Assembly: GCF_028282165.1 (NCBI RefSeq)
Contig: NZ_JANQIM010000014.1
Location: 1-64,000, forward strand
Direction: 5' to 3'
Origin: Winogradskyella sp.
Lineage (GTDB): Bacteria > Bacteroidota > Bacteroidia > Flavobacteriales > Flavobacteriaceae
Length of the DNA: 64,000 nt
The translations under genes and the position numbers were made by a program. The notes below the pieces were generated by a model, which saw only the letters and a program-made list of their open reading frames with translations, had not been told where the DNA came from and did no database searches. Within the stretch, counting starts at the first letter, position 1; each line of letters starts with the position of its first letter. Shown piece by piece: positions 7,437 to 16,867 of this stretch.

Positions 7437-9692
7437 ATGAAGACATATTTAATTATAATATTTATGTTCTTGTTGCACACCATAACAGCGCAAGAACAAT
7501 TAAAAGGCATCGTTCTAGAATCGAGTGTTTCTAAGGAAATGCCGCTATCGGGAGCCAATATATATTGGCTGGGTTCGTCCATTGGTACGATTACAGCAGA
7601 TGATGGTACCTTTTCATTACCTTATAAATTTTCGTTTAATAAGTTAGTGATTAGCTATGTTGGTTTTAAAACGGATACATTAACAGTTACAGAAAACAAG
7701 TTTATTAGGCATGTTTTACAGGCTTCTGATGAGCTTGATGCCGTTACTGTAACGTCCCGAAAACAAACCACATCTAAATCGTACTTAAAAGCCACCAACA
7801 CATTTACCGTTAGTGCTGAAGAATTATTAAAAGCTGCTTGCTGTAATTTATCCGAGAGTTTTGAAACCAATCCGTCAATCGATGTTAATTTTGCCGATGC
7901 TGTTTCAGGGACCAAACAAATAAAAATGTTGGGCTTAAACTCACCTTACATACTGATTACAACGGAAAATATTCCTGCAATTCGTGGTGCTTCTCAGGCC
8001 TATGGATTAAGTTTTATTCCAGGGACTTGGGTAGAGAGTATCCAAATTACAAAAGGAGCAGGAAGCGTTGTCAACGGTTTTGAAAGTATTACAGGACAGA
8101 TCAATACAGAATTGGTAAAACCAGCTACCGATGATAAGTTTTATCTCAACGCTTATGGGGCGACAAGTGAACGGTTGGAACTAAATACGCATTTTAATAC
8201 TAAGGTATCCGATAAATGGAGAATGGGTTTATACTTGCATGGTAATACCCATCAAGAAAAACATGATGTTAATGACGATGGATTTTTAGATATGCCGTTG
8301 TTTAATCAAATCAATGTGATGAACAGATGGCAATATACCGACCCAGAAAAAGGAGTGGTGAGCTTTATTAATCTAAGGTATTTATATGATGAAAAACAAG
8401 CTGGGCAAGTTAGCTTTAATCCAGATAGTTTTAATCCGAGAAACCCTGTGCTGAGTGGAGGGCAAGCTTGGGGAAGTGAAATTAATACAGAGCGTATTGA
8501 TATCACTACTAAAATGGGATACGTTAACCCAGAGGTTCCTCACCAAAGTCTAGGCTTTCAAACGGCTTTTAGCCATCATAGGCAAGATTCCTATTTTGGT
8601 TTGAATATCTATGATATTCAGCATAATAGCTTTTATTCAAATTTGGTTTACAACAGTATCATCTCAGACTCGCGCCACAAGATAAAAACGGGTGTAAGCT
8701 TTACCTATGACCATTATGACGAACTGGTAAACACACAAACGTTTGAGCGTACAGAAAATTCCATAGGCACCTTTTTTGAGTATGCCTATGACAATTTGGA
8801 TAAATTGACGATGACTGCAGGTGTACGTGTAGATCAGCATAATCGACTAGGCTTTTTTGTAACACCCCGTTTGCATGTGCGTTACACACCTTGGGAAAGA
8901 TCGGCTTTTAGAGCATCCGTTGGACGTGGTAAGCGCAGTGCTAATATTTTTGTTGAAAATCAGAATCTGTTTTCGAGTTCTAGGCAGATAAATATTCAAA
9001 ATGCAGGAGGAAAGATCTACGGTTTGGATCCAGAAATTGCTTGGAATTATGGTGTCAGTTATCTCCAAGGTTTTAGTCTATTTAACAGAAAAGCCGATGT
9101 GACATTTGATTTTTACAGAACCGATTTTCAAAATCAAGTGGTAGTGGATTGGGAGAATCCTTTTGAAATCAGCTTTTACAACCTTGATGGTAAAAGCTAT
9201 GCCAATAGCTTTCAGTTTGAATTTAATTATAACGCTTTTGAAGGTTTTGATTTAAGAACAGCCTACAAGTATTACGATATAAAAACGGATTATAATTCAG
9301 GACGATTAGAAAAACCACTGATTCCAGAAAACCGTTTGTTTGCTAATGCAGCTTACGAAACTAAAATAAGTGATAATGGAAGCCAATGGAAATTTGATGC
9401 GACTTATAATTGGTTGGATTCGCAACGTTTTCCGAGTACGGAGCTGAGTACACCAGAGTTTCAATTGGATGAGTTTTCACCAACGGTTGGGACATTGAAC
9501 TTGCAAGTTACAAAAGTCTTTTCTCCTAAATTTGAAGTATATTTAGGTGGAGAAAATGTAACTAATGTAAGGCAATCTGATCCCATTATTAGTCCGGATG
9601 ATCCTTTTGGATCAAATTTTGATAGTAATTTTGTGTATGGACCCATTTTTGGAAGTCTCTATTACGCAGGATTACGCTTTAGAATAAACTAA
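7437..9692 (+). CDS. TonB-dependent outer-membrane receptor with carboxypeptidase-like regulatory domain
   Basis: A 751-residue outer-membrane receptor with signal peptide (1-18), a CarboxypepD_reg-like domain (about 22-95: LKGIVLESS ... LSGANIYWLGSSIGTITADDGTFSLPY ... LVISYVGF), a plug domain (about 120-230: LSESFETNPSIDVNF, GLNSPYILI, VVNGFESITGQIN) and a beta-barrel ending in LRFRIN with terminal aromatic-rich strand. It imports a substrate using TonB-ExbBD energy. Being flanked by an HYC_CC_PP protein and a secreted HMA protein suggests a metal or metal-chelate substrate; the plug contains an unusual KAACCNL double cysteine. It lacks an adjacent SusD, so it is not a glycan-type system. 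Confidence 0.9.
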   Translation: MKTYLIIIFMFLLHTITAQEQLKGIVLESSVSKEMPLSGANIYWLGSSIGTITADDGTFSLPYKFSFNKLVISYVGFKTDTLTVTENKFIRHVLQASDELDAVTVTSRKQTTSKSYLKATNTFTVSAEELLKAACCNLSESFETNPSIDVNFADAVSGTKQIKMLGLNSPYILITTENIPAIRGASQAYGLSFIPGTWVESIQITKGAGSVVNGFESITGQINTELVKPATDDKFYLNAYGATSERLELNTHFNTKVSDKWRMGLYLHGNTHQEKHDVNDDGFLDMPLFNQINVMNRWQYTDPEKGVVSFINLRYLYDEKQAGQVSFNPDSFNPRNPVLSGGQAWGSEINTERIDITTKMGYVNPEVPHQSLGFQTAFSHHRQDSYFGLNIYDIQHNSFYSNLVYNSIISDSRHKIKTGVSFTYDHYDELVNTQTFERTENSIGTFFEYAYDNLDKLTMTAGVRVDQHNRLGFFVTPRLHVRYTPWERSAFRASVGRGKRSANIFVENQNLFSSSRQINIQNAGGKIYGLDPEIAWNYGVSYLQGFSLFNRKADVTFDFYRTDFQNQVVVDWENPFEISFYNLDGKSYANSFQFEFNYNAFEGFDLRTAYKYYDIKTDYNSGRLEKPLIPENRLFANAAYETKISDNGSQWKFDATYNWLDSQRFPSTELSTPEFQLDEFSPTVGTLNLQVTKVFSPKFEVYLGGENVTNVRQSDPIISPDDPFGSNFDSNFVYGPIFGSLYYAGLRFRIN

Positions 9693-9750
9693 CTGTCACT
9701 TCGAGTGATTCAGATGTATGATTGAGTAAATGCGAAATCAAACCTGAATT

Positions 9751-9868
9751 GTATCGAGAAGTATTGAAAAGGTCTCGATACGATTTCGATAACATCGAAA
9801 TCACTCGACCTGACGAAACGGTCATTTAAATTAGAAAGATTGCCACGACTTTTTTAAAGTCTCGCAAT
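9751..9868. repeat. Cluster of three intergenic hairpins (REP-like)
   Basis: Three neighbouring palindromes: GTATCGAGA / TCTCGATAC (9751-9781), GATTTCGAT / ATCGAAATC (9782-9802) and a composite ATTGC-GACTT ... AAGTC-GCAAT (9839-9868). Words such as TCACTTCGAGTG and GATTGCCACG...CGCAATGAC are familiar from dispersed intergenic repeats of flavobacterial genomes; that is recollection, not a search. The cluster lies between the TonB receptor and the HMA gene. Confidence 0.6.
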
Positions 9869-9885
9869 GACAAAAACGAAATGAA

Positions 9886-10263
9886 ATGAAACAAATAATT
9901 TTAATTTTTACAGTATTAATTACAACAGCAACCTTTGCGCAAGACAAAAATGCAAAAGCCACTATCGAAGTCGATGGTGTTTGTGAGATGTGCAAAGCAC
10001 GAATAGAAAAAGCAGCCATACGCACTAAAGGTGTAAAATCTGCCGTTTGGAATATAGATACCCACGAGCTTCAATTGATTTATGATGAGCGTAAAACCGA
10101 TTTAAAAACTATAGCTCAAAAGTTAGCAGACGTTGGTCACGACACTAAAGAAATTAAAGCAACCGATGAAGCTTATGATTCGGTACATCCATGCTGTAAA
10201 TATCGCGATAAAGATGTTGTAAAAGACCATGAGGGAGAAAAGAAAACAGAAAACAAGAACTAA
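9886..10263 (+). CDS. Secreted heavy-metal-associated (HMA) domain protein
   Basis: A 125-residue protein with a signal peptide (1-18, cleaved after TTATFAQ) and one ferredoxin-like HMA domain (about 23-95). The metal site is GVCEMC (C33, C36), the CxxC of copper or zinc chaperones. A second pair HPCC at about 104-105 and a charged His/Glu/Lys tail follow. It probably binds metal in the periplasm and works with the TonB receptor and HYC_CC_PP protein upstream. The function is inferred from motif and context. Confidence 0.85.
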   Translation: MKQIILIFTVLITTATFAQDKNAKATIEVDGVCEMCKARIEKAAIRTKGVKSAVWNIDTHELQLIYDERKTDLKTIAQKLADVGHDTKEIKATDEAYDSVHPCCKYRDKDVVKDHEGEKKTENKN

Positions 10264-10274
10264 AAGTAAAAGAA

Positions 10275-10303
10275 AAGCCTGAATCGATAGTTCAGGCTTT
10301 TTT
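10275..10303. terminator. Bidirectional intrinsic terminator
   Basis: Stem AAGCCTGAA / TTCAGGCTT with a 7-base loop and a T-run on the plus strand. It sits between the convergent HMA and AlkD-like genes and touches the stop codon of the latter. Confidence 0.85.
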
Positions 10304-11108
10304 ATTTTCCTTTATTAATCGTTCTCAAGGCCTTCTTGATTATATAGGCCGTCTCTTTGGTCGCAGATTCTTTTTCCCATCTCTTACATACCGAAATCAC
10401 CCAACTGGGTTTAGATTTGCTGGCGTCATTGAGCCAATTGCCAACAGAGTCGCGTACATACTTTGACGGGTCGGATTTTAAGGGTTCTAATAGGGGTAAT
10501 CCTCTTTCGGGAGATTCTTGAAAAGTAGGAATCTTTTTTGTCCAAACACCTACAGGGCGAAGCGACTCAATCGCAAAACGACGAATATTCTCATTTTCGT
10601 TAATAGTCCATTTTGATAATATGGATATGGCAGTGTCTAAATCTTCAATCATCCGTTCCTTACTTGCAAAAATCACAACTTCACGAACACCAAAATGAGC
10701 ATCGGAAGCATAAACTTGCATGGCTTTAATTAAGTCTGTAACTGCATCATGATGTGTGCCTTCCGCCCAACAGGCCCAACATCGTACCAAATCTGAAGTA
10801 TGTGCTTTTAAGGTTTTGTAAATTGATTTATCAGAAGTCAATAAACCCAAAGTTTCACCAATTATTTTAGTATTGCTATTTGCTGTAGGCTTTTTTTGCG
10901 CATTTACGGCGACTTCAAAATTTGGATACCAATCATTTTTACCTAAATCGTTTAGTACTAGTTTTAATAATGCCAATTGATCTGTGGCCAACCATTCCAT
11001 CAGGTTTTTGGTTTCCACTAAACCTTTATTGAGGTAGTCTATGACTTCAGTATCCAAATCTTTTAAACTTCTGGCACCTTTTCGGTTTTGTATGTGTTCT
11101 GGTATCAT
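10302..11108 (-). CDS. DNA alkylation repair protein of the AlkC/AlkD HEAT-repeat type
   Basis: A 268-residue, largely helical protein. It contains repeated helix pairs typical of ALK (HEAT-like) repeats, including SDLVRCWACWAEG, FGVREVVIFAS, ENENIRRFAIESLRP and the hallmark KYVRDSVGNWLNDASK near the C-terminus, followed by a conserved tail. The family removes 3-methyl or 7-methyl purines from DNA without base flipping. It stands alone on the minus strand. The family is confident; assignment to AlkC or AlkD is not. Confidence 0.85.
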   Translation of the reverse strand: MIPEHIQNRKGARSLKDLDTEVIDYLNKGLVETKNLMEWLATDQLALLKLVLNDLGKNDWYPNFEVAVNAQKKPTANSNTKIIGETLGLLTSDKSIYKTLKAHTSDLVRCWACWAEGTHHDAVTDLIKAMQVYASDAHFGVREVVIFASKERMIEDLDTAISILSKWTINENENIRRFAIESLRPVGVWTKKIPTFQESPERGLPLLEPLKSDPSKYVRDSVGNWLNDASKSKPSWVISVCKRWEKESATKETAYIIKKALRTINKGK

Positions 11109-11274
11109 TTTCCTGTATTTACTGCTATCTTGAAGAGTTTCATACTTCTAAGTTATAAAAATAGTCACTGTAAAATAAAAAGCCCTTGATTTTCATCAAA
11201 GGCTTTTCAATGTAGCAATATTTTTACTCACAATTATCCGTAAAAATGAGCTTTTTGCCTGTCCGTGCTATGGA

Positions 11275-12909
<1,635 letters not shown>

Positions 12910-12912
12910 TTA

Positions 12913-12943
12913 ATATGCTTTATGCCCTTAGCCATATGCTTTA
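12913..12943. repeat. Short direct repeats flanking the inserted four-helix-bundle gene
   Basis: ATATGCTTTA occurs twice, 21 bp apart (12913-12922 and 12934-12943), in the groL-proximal flank. The groS-proximal flank (about 13300-13335) holds related words (GCTTTAAGC, GCCTTAAGC on the gene strand). These low-complexity GCxTAAAGC words are the probable boundaries of the inserted module. Confidence 0.5.
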
Positions 12944-12947
12944 GGCG

Positions 12948-13298
12948 TTAGTTTAATTTTTGTTTTAGTGTATAGATTTTTCTTTTAATTGTATTGATTT
13001 CTTCATTCAATTTCATGAATGATTCACTATCGATATAGTTTAAGTCTTTAGATAGAATAATTAAGTATTCTGCTTCACAAGCTGAGCCCAGAGCTATTGT
13101 TAAAAAACGATTGAATTCAGTATCACTAGTTCTTCCGCAGCCCTCACTAATATTTGTTGGGATTGATGAAGAAGCTCTTCGAATTTGAGAGATTACTCCG
13201 TAGATTTCTTCTTTGGGAAATGACTGGGATACTTCGTATATCTTAAGTGCAAAAGCATGGCTTAATTCCCAAATATCATATTTTTTAAAATCTCTCAT
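12948..13298 (-). CDS. Four-helix-bundle protein (S23/IVP family)
   Basis: A 116-residue protein of the family first seen in 23S rRNA intervening sequences. Typical features: DFKKYDIWELSHAFALKIYEVSQSFP at the start, IRRASSSIPTNISEGCGR, and EAEYLIILSKDLNYI. The family forms pentameric helical bundles, is related to the Avd accessory protein of diversity-generating retroelements, and often occurs as stand-alone genes of unknown role. It sits inside the groS-groL operon, 34 bp after groS and 41 bp before groL, flanked by short repeated words, which suggests insertion as a small module. Confidence 0.9.
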   Translation of the reverse strand: MRDFKKYDIWELSHAFALKIYEVSQSFPKEEIYGVISQIRRASSSIPTNISEGCGRTSDTEFNRFLTIALGSACEAEYLIILSKDLNYIDSESFMKLNEEINTIKRKIYTLKQKLN

Positions 13299-13332
13299 CG
13301 CTTGGAGCTTAAGGCTAACTGCTTAAAGCTGA

Positions 13333-13608
13333 TTAAACAATTGCCAGAATGTCGCTCTCGCGCATCATTAAATAGTCTTTACCTTCTAGTTTTAATTCAG
13401 TGCCTCCATATTTTCCGTACAATACAGTGTCACCAACCTTAACAGTTAAGGGTTCATCTTTTTTTCCGTTGCCAACAGCAACAACAGTTCCCTTTTGCGG
13501 TTTTTCTTTAGCATTATCTGGAATAATAATACCAGAAGCTGTAGTTGTTTCTGCTTCCATCGGTTCTACGAGAACGCGATCTGCTAAAGGTTTAATGTTT
13601 AAGCTCAT
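13333..13608 (-). CDS. groS: Co-chaperonin GroES
   Basis: A 91-residue co-chaperonin: [12 protein letters not shown] start, [21 protein letters not shown] mobile-loop region, [30 protein letters not shown] end. It caps GroEL in the folding cycle. First gene of the heat-shock unit groS / IVP / groL; a candidate promoter with an inverted repeat and a separate palindrome lie upstream. Confidence 0.98.
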   Translation of the reverse strand: MSLNIKPLADRVLVEPMEAETTTASGIIIPDNAKEKPQKGTVVAVGNGKKDEPLTVKVGDTVLYGKYGGTELKLEGKDYLMMRESDILAIV

Positions 13609-13641
13609 TCTATTTGAATTTTTTATAATTAATTATTGTTT

Positions 13642-13657
13642 TAACGCTATAGCGTTA
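13642..13657. promoter_or_regulatory. 16-bp perfect palindrome in the groS leader
   Basis: TAACGCTATAGCGTTA is a perfect 16-bp palindrome 34 bp upstream of the groS start codon, downstream of the candidate promoter. It could be a repressor operator or an RNA hairpin in the leader. Confidence 0.5.
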
Positions 13658-13660
13658 TTC

Positions 13661-13692
13661 GAAAATTATGCCAAGTCAAAACAACTGACAAA
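13661..13692 (-). promoter_or_regulatory. Candidate groS promoter with inverted-repeat operator
   Basis: On the minus strand TTTG (13692-13689) is followed by a 20-base spacer and TAATTTTC (13668-13661), close to the Bacteroidota -33/-7 pattern. The spacer plus box edge contains GTCA-n7-TGAC (13689-13675), an inverted repeat placed where a heat-shock repressor could block polymerase. No CIRCE element was seen. Confidence 0.45.
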
Positions 13693-13726
13693 CTTACAGT
13701 AATACCTGTATTTTTTGGAAATGAAA

Positions 13727-13754
13727 AAGCCAACTCTAAAAGCCGGCTTTAAAT
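13727..13754 (-). terminator. Intrinsic terminator downstream of secG
   Basis: On the minus strand AAAGCCGG pairs with TTGGCTTT (two G-T pairs) around a 9-base loop, followed by a T-run. It closes the miaB-to-secG transcription unit before groS. Confidence 0.6.
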
Positions 13755-13777
13755 CTTTAAATAATGTATAAAATTAA

Positions 13778-14125
13778 TTATCCACCTATGGAGTCATTTA
13801 AATTAGTTGTGTCTTCTGATGTAGATGGTAATGTAGCTGGCGTTTCAGTGGCTTCATCTTCATCTAAAGCTGTAGAGCCGACACCATTACCACCGTCTAG
13901 TGTTAAGTTAGAAGCTAAGATTAAAACAATTAGTGCTGTAGCCAAAAACCAAGTACTTTTGTCTAAAAAATCACCAGTTTTCTTTACACCACCCAATTGC
14001 TGGGTGCCACCACCACCAAATGATGATGAAAGACCACCTCCTTTAGGATTTTGAACCATAATTACAGCAACTAATAAAAAAGCTACTACAACAATTAATA
14101 TTAAGAATATAGTAAATGGACTCAT
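13778..14125 (-). CDS. secG: Preprotein translocase subunit SecG
   Basis: A 115-residue membrane protein with two helices (about 4-24 and 60-76) and the conserved cytoplasmic loop MVQNPKGGGLSSSFGGGGTQQLGGVKKTGDFLDKST, the SecG signature. It assists SecYE in protein export. The start ATG is 1 bp from the stop of the upstream TPR gene, so the two are coupled. The C-terminal tail is acidic and low in complexity. Confidence 0.95.
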   Translation of the reverse strand: MSPFTIFLILIVVVAFLLVAVIMVQNPKGGGLSSSFGGGGTQQLGGVKKTGDFLDKSTWFLATALIVLILASNLTLDGGNGVGSTALDEDEATETPATLPSTSEDTTNLNDSIGG

Positions 14126-14126
14126 T

Positions 14127-15047
14127 TTATTTTGTATTATCTTTTAATTCTTCTACCAATTTTATTTGGTCTGCAAAGAAACTACTTTTTTCTGGATATT
14201 TCAAACTTAAAATTTTATAAGATTGAATGGCTTTGTCATAGTTTTTCTGCTCTAAATAAATACGTGCCAAAGTTTCTGTCATTAAGTTCTCAGAGACATC
14301 ATCTTCATTATTGATTAATTTAGGTTTTGGCGTATGGCCTGTTACCGGTTTTATCCTAGGATTTTCAGTAATGAATTTGTCTATAAGATCCAATTTGTTT
14401 TGGAGAGGTTGTGTTGTTTTACTCTCGAGTTCAACTTTTGCCGTGGAGCTTTCTTCTCTCACAATAGGCTTAAAGTTTGTGATCTTTAACCATTCGGTAA
14501 ATGAATGGCTCTCGTTTTTATCGAATTCTAAAGGTTTTCCAATATTAAGTTGCTCTGCTGGTGTAATATTAGCGACATCAACAGCAATGATGGAATCTTC
14601 AATCTTTGGAGCTTCTACTTGTGATACAGGATCTATTTTAGCTTTAAATAGGTCAGGATCTAAAACACCCTCAGTAGCTTTAATGTGTTCCTTTAGTGCA
14701 TCATCGATGGTTACACTTTTATTTACTGAAATATCGTCAACATCACTAACCTCCAATGCTTTAATGTGTTGTGAGTTTTGCTTTATTTGCTCTGAAATTT
14801 CGTTTTGGTTAAATACTTCTGAAGTTATATAATCGAACAATACGCTACGGTCTGTTGTATGCGCTGCTGTGATTTTTAATGTACTGTTATACTTGTAGCT
14901 TTCTTTTTGTTTTAGGCCTTTAAGATATAAAGCACGTAATGGTTGAAAGTAAGGGAACTCATTAATTCTTTCAGAAAGTGCCTCTGTCTGGGAGTTGGTT
15001 ATTGCCTCAGGGTGTTGTAAAAGATATGTGAGTTCTTTGACTAGCAT
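14127..15047 (-). CDS. TPR-containing protein of the lptE-secG cluster
   Basis: A 306-residue protein with no signal peptide. The N-terminal 100 residues are helical (VKELTYLLQHPEAITNSQTEALSERI ... FPYFQPLRALYLKGLKQ), the middle is acidic and variable, and the C-terminal 45 residues resemble one TPR (TLARIYLEQKNYDKAIQSYKILSLKYPEKSSFFADQI). It is found between lptE and secG in many Flavobacteriaceae, with unknown function. It starts 3 bp after the lptE stop. Confidence 0.75.
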   Translation of the reverse strand: MLVKELTYLLQHPEAITNSQTEALSERINEFPYFQPLRALYLKGLKQKESYKYNSTLKITAAHTTDRSVLFDYITSEVFNQNEISEQIKQNSQHIKALEVSDVDDISVNKSVTIDDALKEHIKATEGVLDPDLFKAKIDPVSQVEAPKIEDSIIAVDVANITPAEQLNIGKPLEFDKNESHSFTEWLKITNFKPIVREESSTAKVELESKTTQPLQNKLDLIDKFITENPRIKPVTGHTPKPKLINNEDDVSENLMTETLARIYLEQKNYDKAIQSYKILSLKYPEKSSFFADQIKLVEELKDNTK

Positions 15048-15050
15048 AGG

Positions 15051-15560
15051 TTACCAATTCGCTAATGAAGTATTAAAAATATCTTGGGTTAAACGTTCAA
15101 AAATGACTTCGAAAGCTTCATCCTTAATTGCGCCTGCCAATTGTGCGTCGGCATCAAAATCATAGAAGAATGAGAAACTTTGCTCAAAATCTTTTTCTTC
15201 GTCTAGTGTATTGAAATAGCGTACATTGACACCGATTGTTAATCGGTTTTGTGCTGCAGTATTTTCTGCAGTAGCCGTCATAGGCGCAATTCGGTATTCT
15301 GTTATTTCACCTTCAAAAAGCAAGTCACCACCAGAATTTACCAAGTTGAGACTTGTTTGGTTTTGAATTAAATCTTGCAACGCATTTGTAAAATCGATGT
15401 CCAAACCTGGTTCTACCAAATCGGCATTATTCTGAAAGAAATTGACTTGAAATGTTTCGGCATTACCAGTATCGGCTCCCGTAAACGAATAAGTGACTTT
15501 ACAGGCAGTTAAAAGAGCACATAAAATGAATAATGTTAAGATGTATTTTAAAACTTTCAT
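15051..15560 (-). CDS. lptE: LptE family LPS-assembly lipoprotein
   Basis: A 169-residue lipoprotein with signal peptide and lipobox (ALLTAC, Cys at about 20) and a starting KVTYSFTGA typical of the Bacteroidota LptE family. LptE plugs the LptD barrel at the outer membrane during lipopolysaccharide insertion. Its ATG directly follows the TAA of the preceding small gene (TAAATG) and its stop is 3 bp before the TPR gene, so it lies in a compact operon. Confidence 0.88.
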   Translation of the reverse strand: MKVLKYILTLFILCALLTACKVTYSFTGADTGNAETFQVNFFQNNADLVEPGLDIDFTNALQDLIQNQTSLNLVNSGGDLLFEGEITEYRIAPMTATAENTAAQNRLTIGVNVRYFNTLDEEKDFEQSFSFFYDFDADAQLAGAIKDEAFEVIFERLTQDIFNTSLANW

Positions 15561-15758
15561 TTAATAGGTGTTTGGCCGTTTCATAGTCACAAAAGCATAG
15601 ATATAACCTGCATTATCGGCAACATCAAAATCCACATTGATGAGTCGATATCCTTGATAATGCTTTTCATTGATTAGGTCTTCGGCTTCTTTGCGAATGG
15701 CTTCAGAACTGTTTGGTCTAAATGACTTTCGGATCATAAATATTTCTACTGCTTTCAT
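15561..15758 (-). CDS. Small conserved-looking protein of 65 residues
   Basis: I do not recognise this gene. The chosen ATG gives MKAVEIFMIRKSFRPNSSEAIRKEAEDLINEKHYQGYRLINVDFDV..., a compact alpha/beta protein resembling short DUF4177-like proteins in which residues EGYxLxxV recur. An upstream ATG at 15845 would add 29 Ser/Asn-rich residues but lacks a purine-rich stretch; AAGAGAAA precedes the chosen start. It is coupled to lptE (TAAATG). Confidence 0.55.
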   Translation of the reverse strand: MKAVEIFMIRKSFRPNSSEAIRKEAEDLINEKHYQGYRLINVDFDVADNAGYIYAFVTMKRPNTY

Positions 15759-15866
15759 GCTTTGTATTTCTCTTGAGTTTGAATTTTGTAGACTCAACTT
15801 TGAAGTAGAACTTTTAAAAAAGTAATTTCTTGTGGCTGATGTCATAAAGTTTTCAAAAATACCAGA

Positions 15867-16835
15867 TTAATTAGGAGGGATGTCATCTCCTTGGTAATAA
15901 TATTTTGCTGATACATATTCATTCTCTAAGACACCAACAAAGTAAGAACGTACAATACTACTTACGGGTAGGCTTAATGTGTTAAAATCATAAGTGTACT
16001 CTTCGTGATGTGGATTTTCGGGGTGATCTGTACTATCCATGTTGTTTTTAGAAAGCAAGTGCGGATTAAAAAGCATATTCGTTAGTGTATTTCCAATATC
16101 TTGGAGAAACGAGAATACATAGACAAAATTTGTGTTTTCTTGAAACAAGGGATTAAGACTATCATCATAAGATGGGGTTGAATCTGCGTCAACATTACCA
16201 TATAAAACAATATTTTGGTCTGAATAATTGAGAACATAATGATCAAAAGCTGCTTCTTGGTATGTTGTACCGTCAGGAAAATAATACACATGGTAACCAT
16301 ATCCTCCATGTATCTCTCTTATTAGACCATTTTCTCCTTCGAATAATAATCTAAATGAAAATACCGCTTCGTTTTCATCGTCGGGCTCAGGAAGTGAGTC
16401 CGGTCCACTAAAGCTAGAGTCTTCTATGTAAAAATTATAATCGTTTGGGTTGTCTAGGAGAAAATCATCTATTGGAATATAGTCTGTAATAGTTGGATTA
16501 TACACAAAAGTTCTATCATTAACTTGAGTTATTCTATTATTTTCATCGTATGAAATGCTATACAACGTAGTTTCCATTGTACCATTAATACTAGCAATAG
16601 ATGTTAATTGGTTAGACTCATTAAAATTATAAGTATAAGTGTTTTCTTGGGTTTCTAGAGATTCTAATCTTCCGTTTTCATCAAATTTATATCTTGATTT
16701 TATTGAACCATCTAGATTAAGTTGATGGTATTCTGCAATTGTTGTAGGATCTGGTGTAATTTCATTGGTTTCGTCTGTATTATTACACGAAACAAAAAAT
16801 AGGCTATAGATTATAATTAGTAGAATTGTTCTCAT
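15867..16835 (-). CDS. YD-repeat-like lipoprotein (copy 1)
   Basis: A 322-residue lipoprotein: signal peptide with lipobox FFVSC (Cys 17), an acidic linker, then strand pairs of the form KSRYKFDENGRLESLETQ, YTYNFNESNQLTSIAS, YSISYDENNRITQVND that resemble degenerate RHS/YD repeats. Probably anchored to the outer membrane and surface exposed, function unknown. A related lipoprotein sits on the other side of the sigma-54 regulator gene; both interrupt the usual miaB / sigma-54 / lptE order. Confidence 0.75.
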   Translation of the reverse strand: MRTILLIIIYSLFFVSCNNTDETNEITPDPTTIAEYHQLNLDGSIKSRYKFDENGRLESLETQENTYTYNFNESNQLTSIASINGTMETTLYSISYDENNRITQVNDRTFVYNPTITDYIPIDDFLLDNPNDYNFYIEDSSFSGPDSLPEPDDENEAVFSFRLLFEGENGLIREIHGGYGYHVYYFPDGTTYQEAAFDHYVLNYSDQNIVLYGNVDADSTPSYDDSLNPLFQENTNFVYVFSFLQDIGNTLTNMLFNPHLLSKNNMDSTDHPENPHHEEYTYDFNTLSLPVSSIVRSYFVGVLENEYVSAKYYYQGDDIPPN

Positions 16836-16867
16836 ATTGTTAAGTTTAGATATACTAAGATAAAAAA

